NCBI GenBank assembly: GCA_031285975.1
Contig: JAITVE010000354.1
Location: forward strand, 1-5,661
Origin: Candidatus Adiutrix sp.
GTDB lineage: Bacteria > Desulfobacterota > Desulfarculia > Adiutricales > Adiutricaceae
Direction: 5' to 3'
Length of the DNA stretch: 5,661 nt
The notes beneath the pieces were generated by a model that saw only the letters and a list, made by a program, of their open reading frames with translations, was not told where the DNA came from and made no database searches. A program made the position numbers and the translations under genes. Shown piece by piece: positions 5,429 to 5,661 of this stretch; the first letter of the stretch is position 1, and every line of letters starts with the position of its first letter.

Positions 5429-5455
5429 AAAAACACAGCGTCCCGCAGGACGCTG
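5428..5455 (-). terminator. Rho-independent terminator of the upstream gene
   Basis: A perfect 8-bp stem CAGCGTCC/GGACGCTG with a TGCG tetraloop (5436-5455) is followed by TG and six T on the transcribed strand. It lies 28 bases after the stop of the upstream gene, so it ends that transcript and isolates fliJ. The last T is shared with the -24 element of the fliJ promoter. Confidence 0.85.
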
Positions 5456-5482
5456 ATGGGCGCGGCGGCATGAACGCGGCTT

Positions 5483-5661
5483 TTATTGAAAAAATGGTTT
5501 CAAAGCATCAAATATAGCCTGTTCGTCAGGGTCGGCGCTGCGGAGGCTTTGCATCATGGGGACGATTTGCGCGCCTGGCCGATCGCCGCCTTCCATAACG
5601 GCAACCATGCGCTGGCCTTTGACCATGACCAGGCAGCGCGGCTGTCCCGAGGCGCCCTCAA
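5483..5661 (-). CDS. C-terminal end of an unidentified protein (partial)
   Basis: The last 58 codons of an open frame enter from beyond base 5661 and stop at TAA (5483-5485). The fragment runs from EGASGQPRCLVMVKGQRMVA to FDALKPFFQ and contains no stop. It ends 28 bases before a clear terminator in the same direction, which supports a real gene end. The pattern PRCLVMVKGQRMVAVMEGG followed by a helix vaguely resembles the last beta-hairpin and helix of thioredoxin-fold proteins. That is too weak to name it. It shows no obvious flagellar similarity, and the terminator separates it from fliJ. Confidence 0.65.
   Translation of the reverse strand, partial: EGASGQPRCLVMVKGQRMVAVMEGGDRPGAQIVPMMQSLRSADPDEQAIFDALKPFFQ

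Noticed and set aside
5328..5471. N-terminal 48-codon extension of FliJ, which could read as a signal-like segment
   Set aside because: It overlaps the intrinsic terminator and sigma-54 promoter. FliJ is cytoplasmic, and the conserved N-terminus starts at 5327 behind a ribosome binding site.
1..5661. Search for insertion sequences, CRISPR arrays, tRNA/rRNA, att sites or a defence or other novel gene system
   Set aside because: No transposase or integrase motifs, no regularly spaced direct repeats, no tRNA-like fold and no uncharacterised gene cluster were seen. The coding content is str operon plus two flagellar genes.

Overview
The window is a GC-rich bacterial segment in which every convincing gene is read on the minus strand. 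In transcription order (high to low coordinate) it holds the tail of an unidentified gene, fliJ, a MotE-like (MgtE_N-domain) gene, rpsL, rpsG, fusA and the first 36 codons of tuf. The last four are the classical streptomycin (str) operon: S12, S7, EF-G, EF-Tu. A FliJ/MotE pair and a good sigma-54 promoter point to a flagellated Gram-negative bacterium. Codon use and protein style suggest a Desulfobacterota ('deltaproteobacterial', perhaps Desulfovibrio-like) genome. That placement is inference from memory and is not proven here.

Right-hand part (about 3745-5661): the unknown upstream gene ends at 5483 and is followed by a textbook rho-independent terminator (5428-5455). A -24/-12 sigma-54 promoter (5413-5428) overlaps the terminator's T-run, about 85 bp upstream of the fliJ start. 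fliJ and the MotE-like gene are 11 nt apart and look co-transcribed. FliJ is the coiled-coil stalk of the flagellar export ATPase. The MotE-like protein has a basic Ala/Pro-rich tail, one membrane segment, a long Ala/Pro linker, a coiled coil and a C-terminal MgtE_N domain.

Middle part (3344-3744, 401 nt without a protein gene): downstream of the MotE-like stop lies a nested palindrome. Next comes a strong sigma-70-type promoter (TTGACA, 17 bp, TACAAC), then a predicted leader RNA of about 258 nt ahead of rpsL. The leader can fold into several hairpins. One of them is short and followed by six U residues, which makes it a candidate attenuator of the str operon.

Left-hand part (1-3343): rpsL, rpsG, fusA and tuf follow with gaps of 77, 101 and 110 nt. 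The rpsL-rpsG gap contains two mutually exclusive hairpins in the place where S7 represses translation in E. coli. The rpsG-fusA gap contains a very stable 9-bp GNRA-capped hairpin, and fusA appears to start at TTG. Proteins and gene order are ordinary. The features worth testing are RNA-level and promoter-level. I saw no mobile element, CRISPR array, tRNA, rRNA or defence system, and no evidence for a new multi-gene system.
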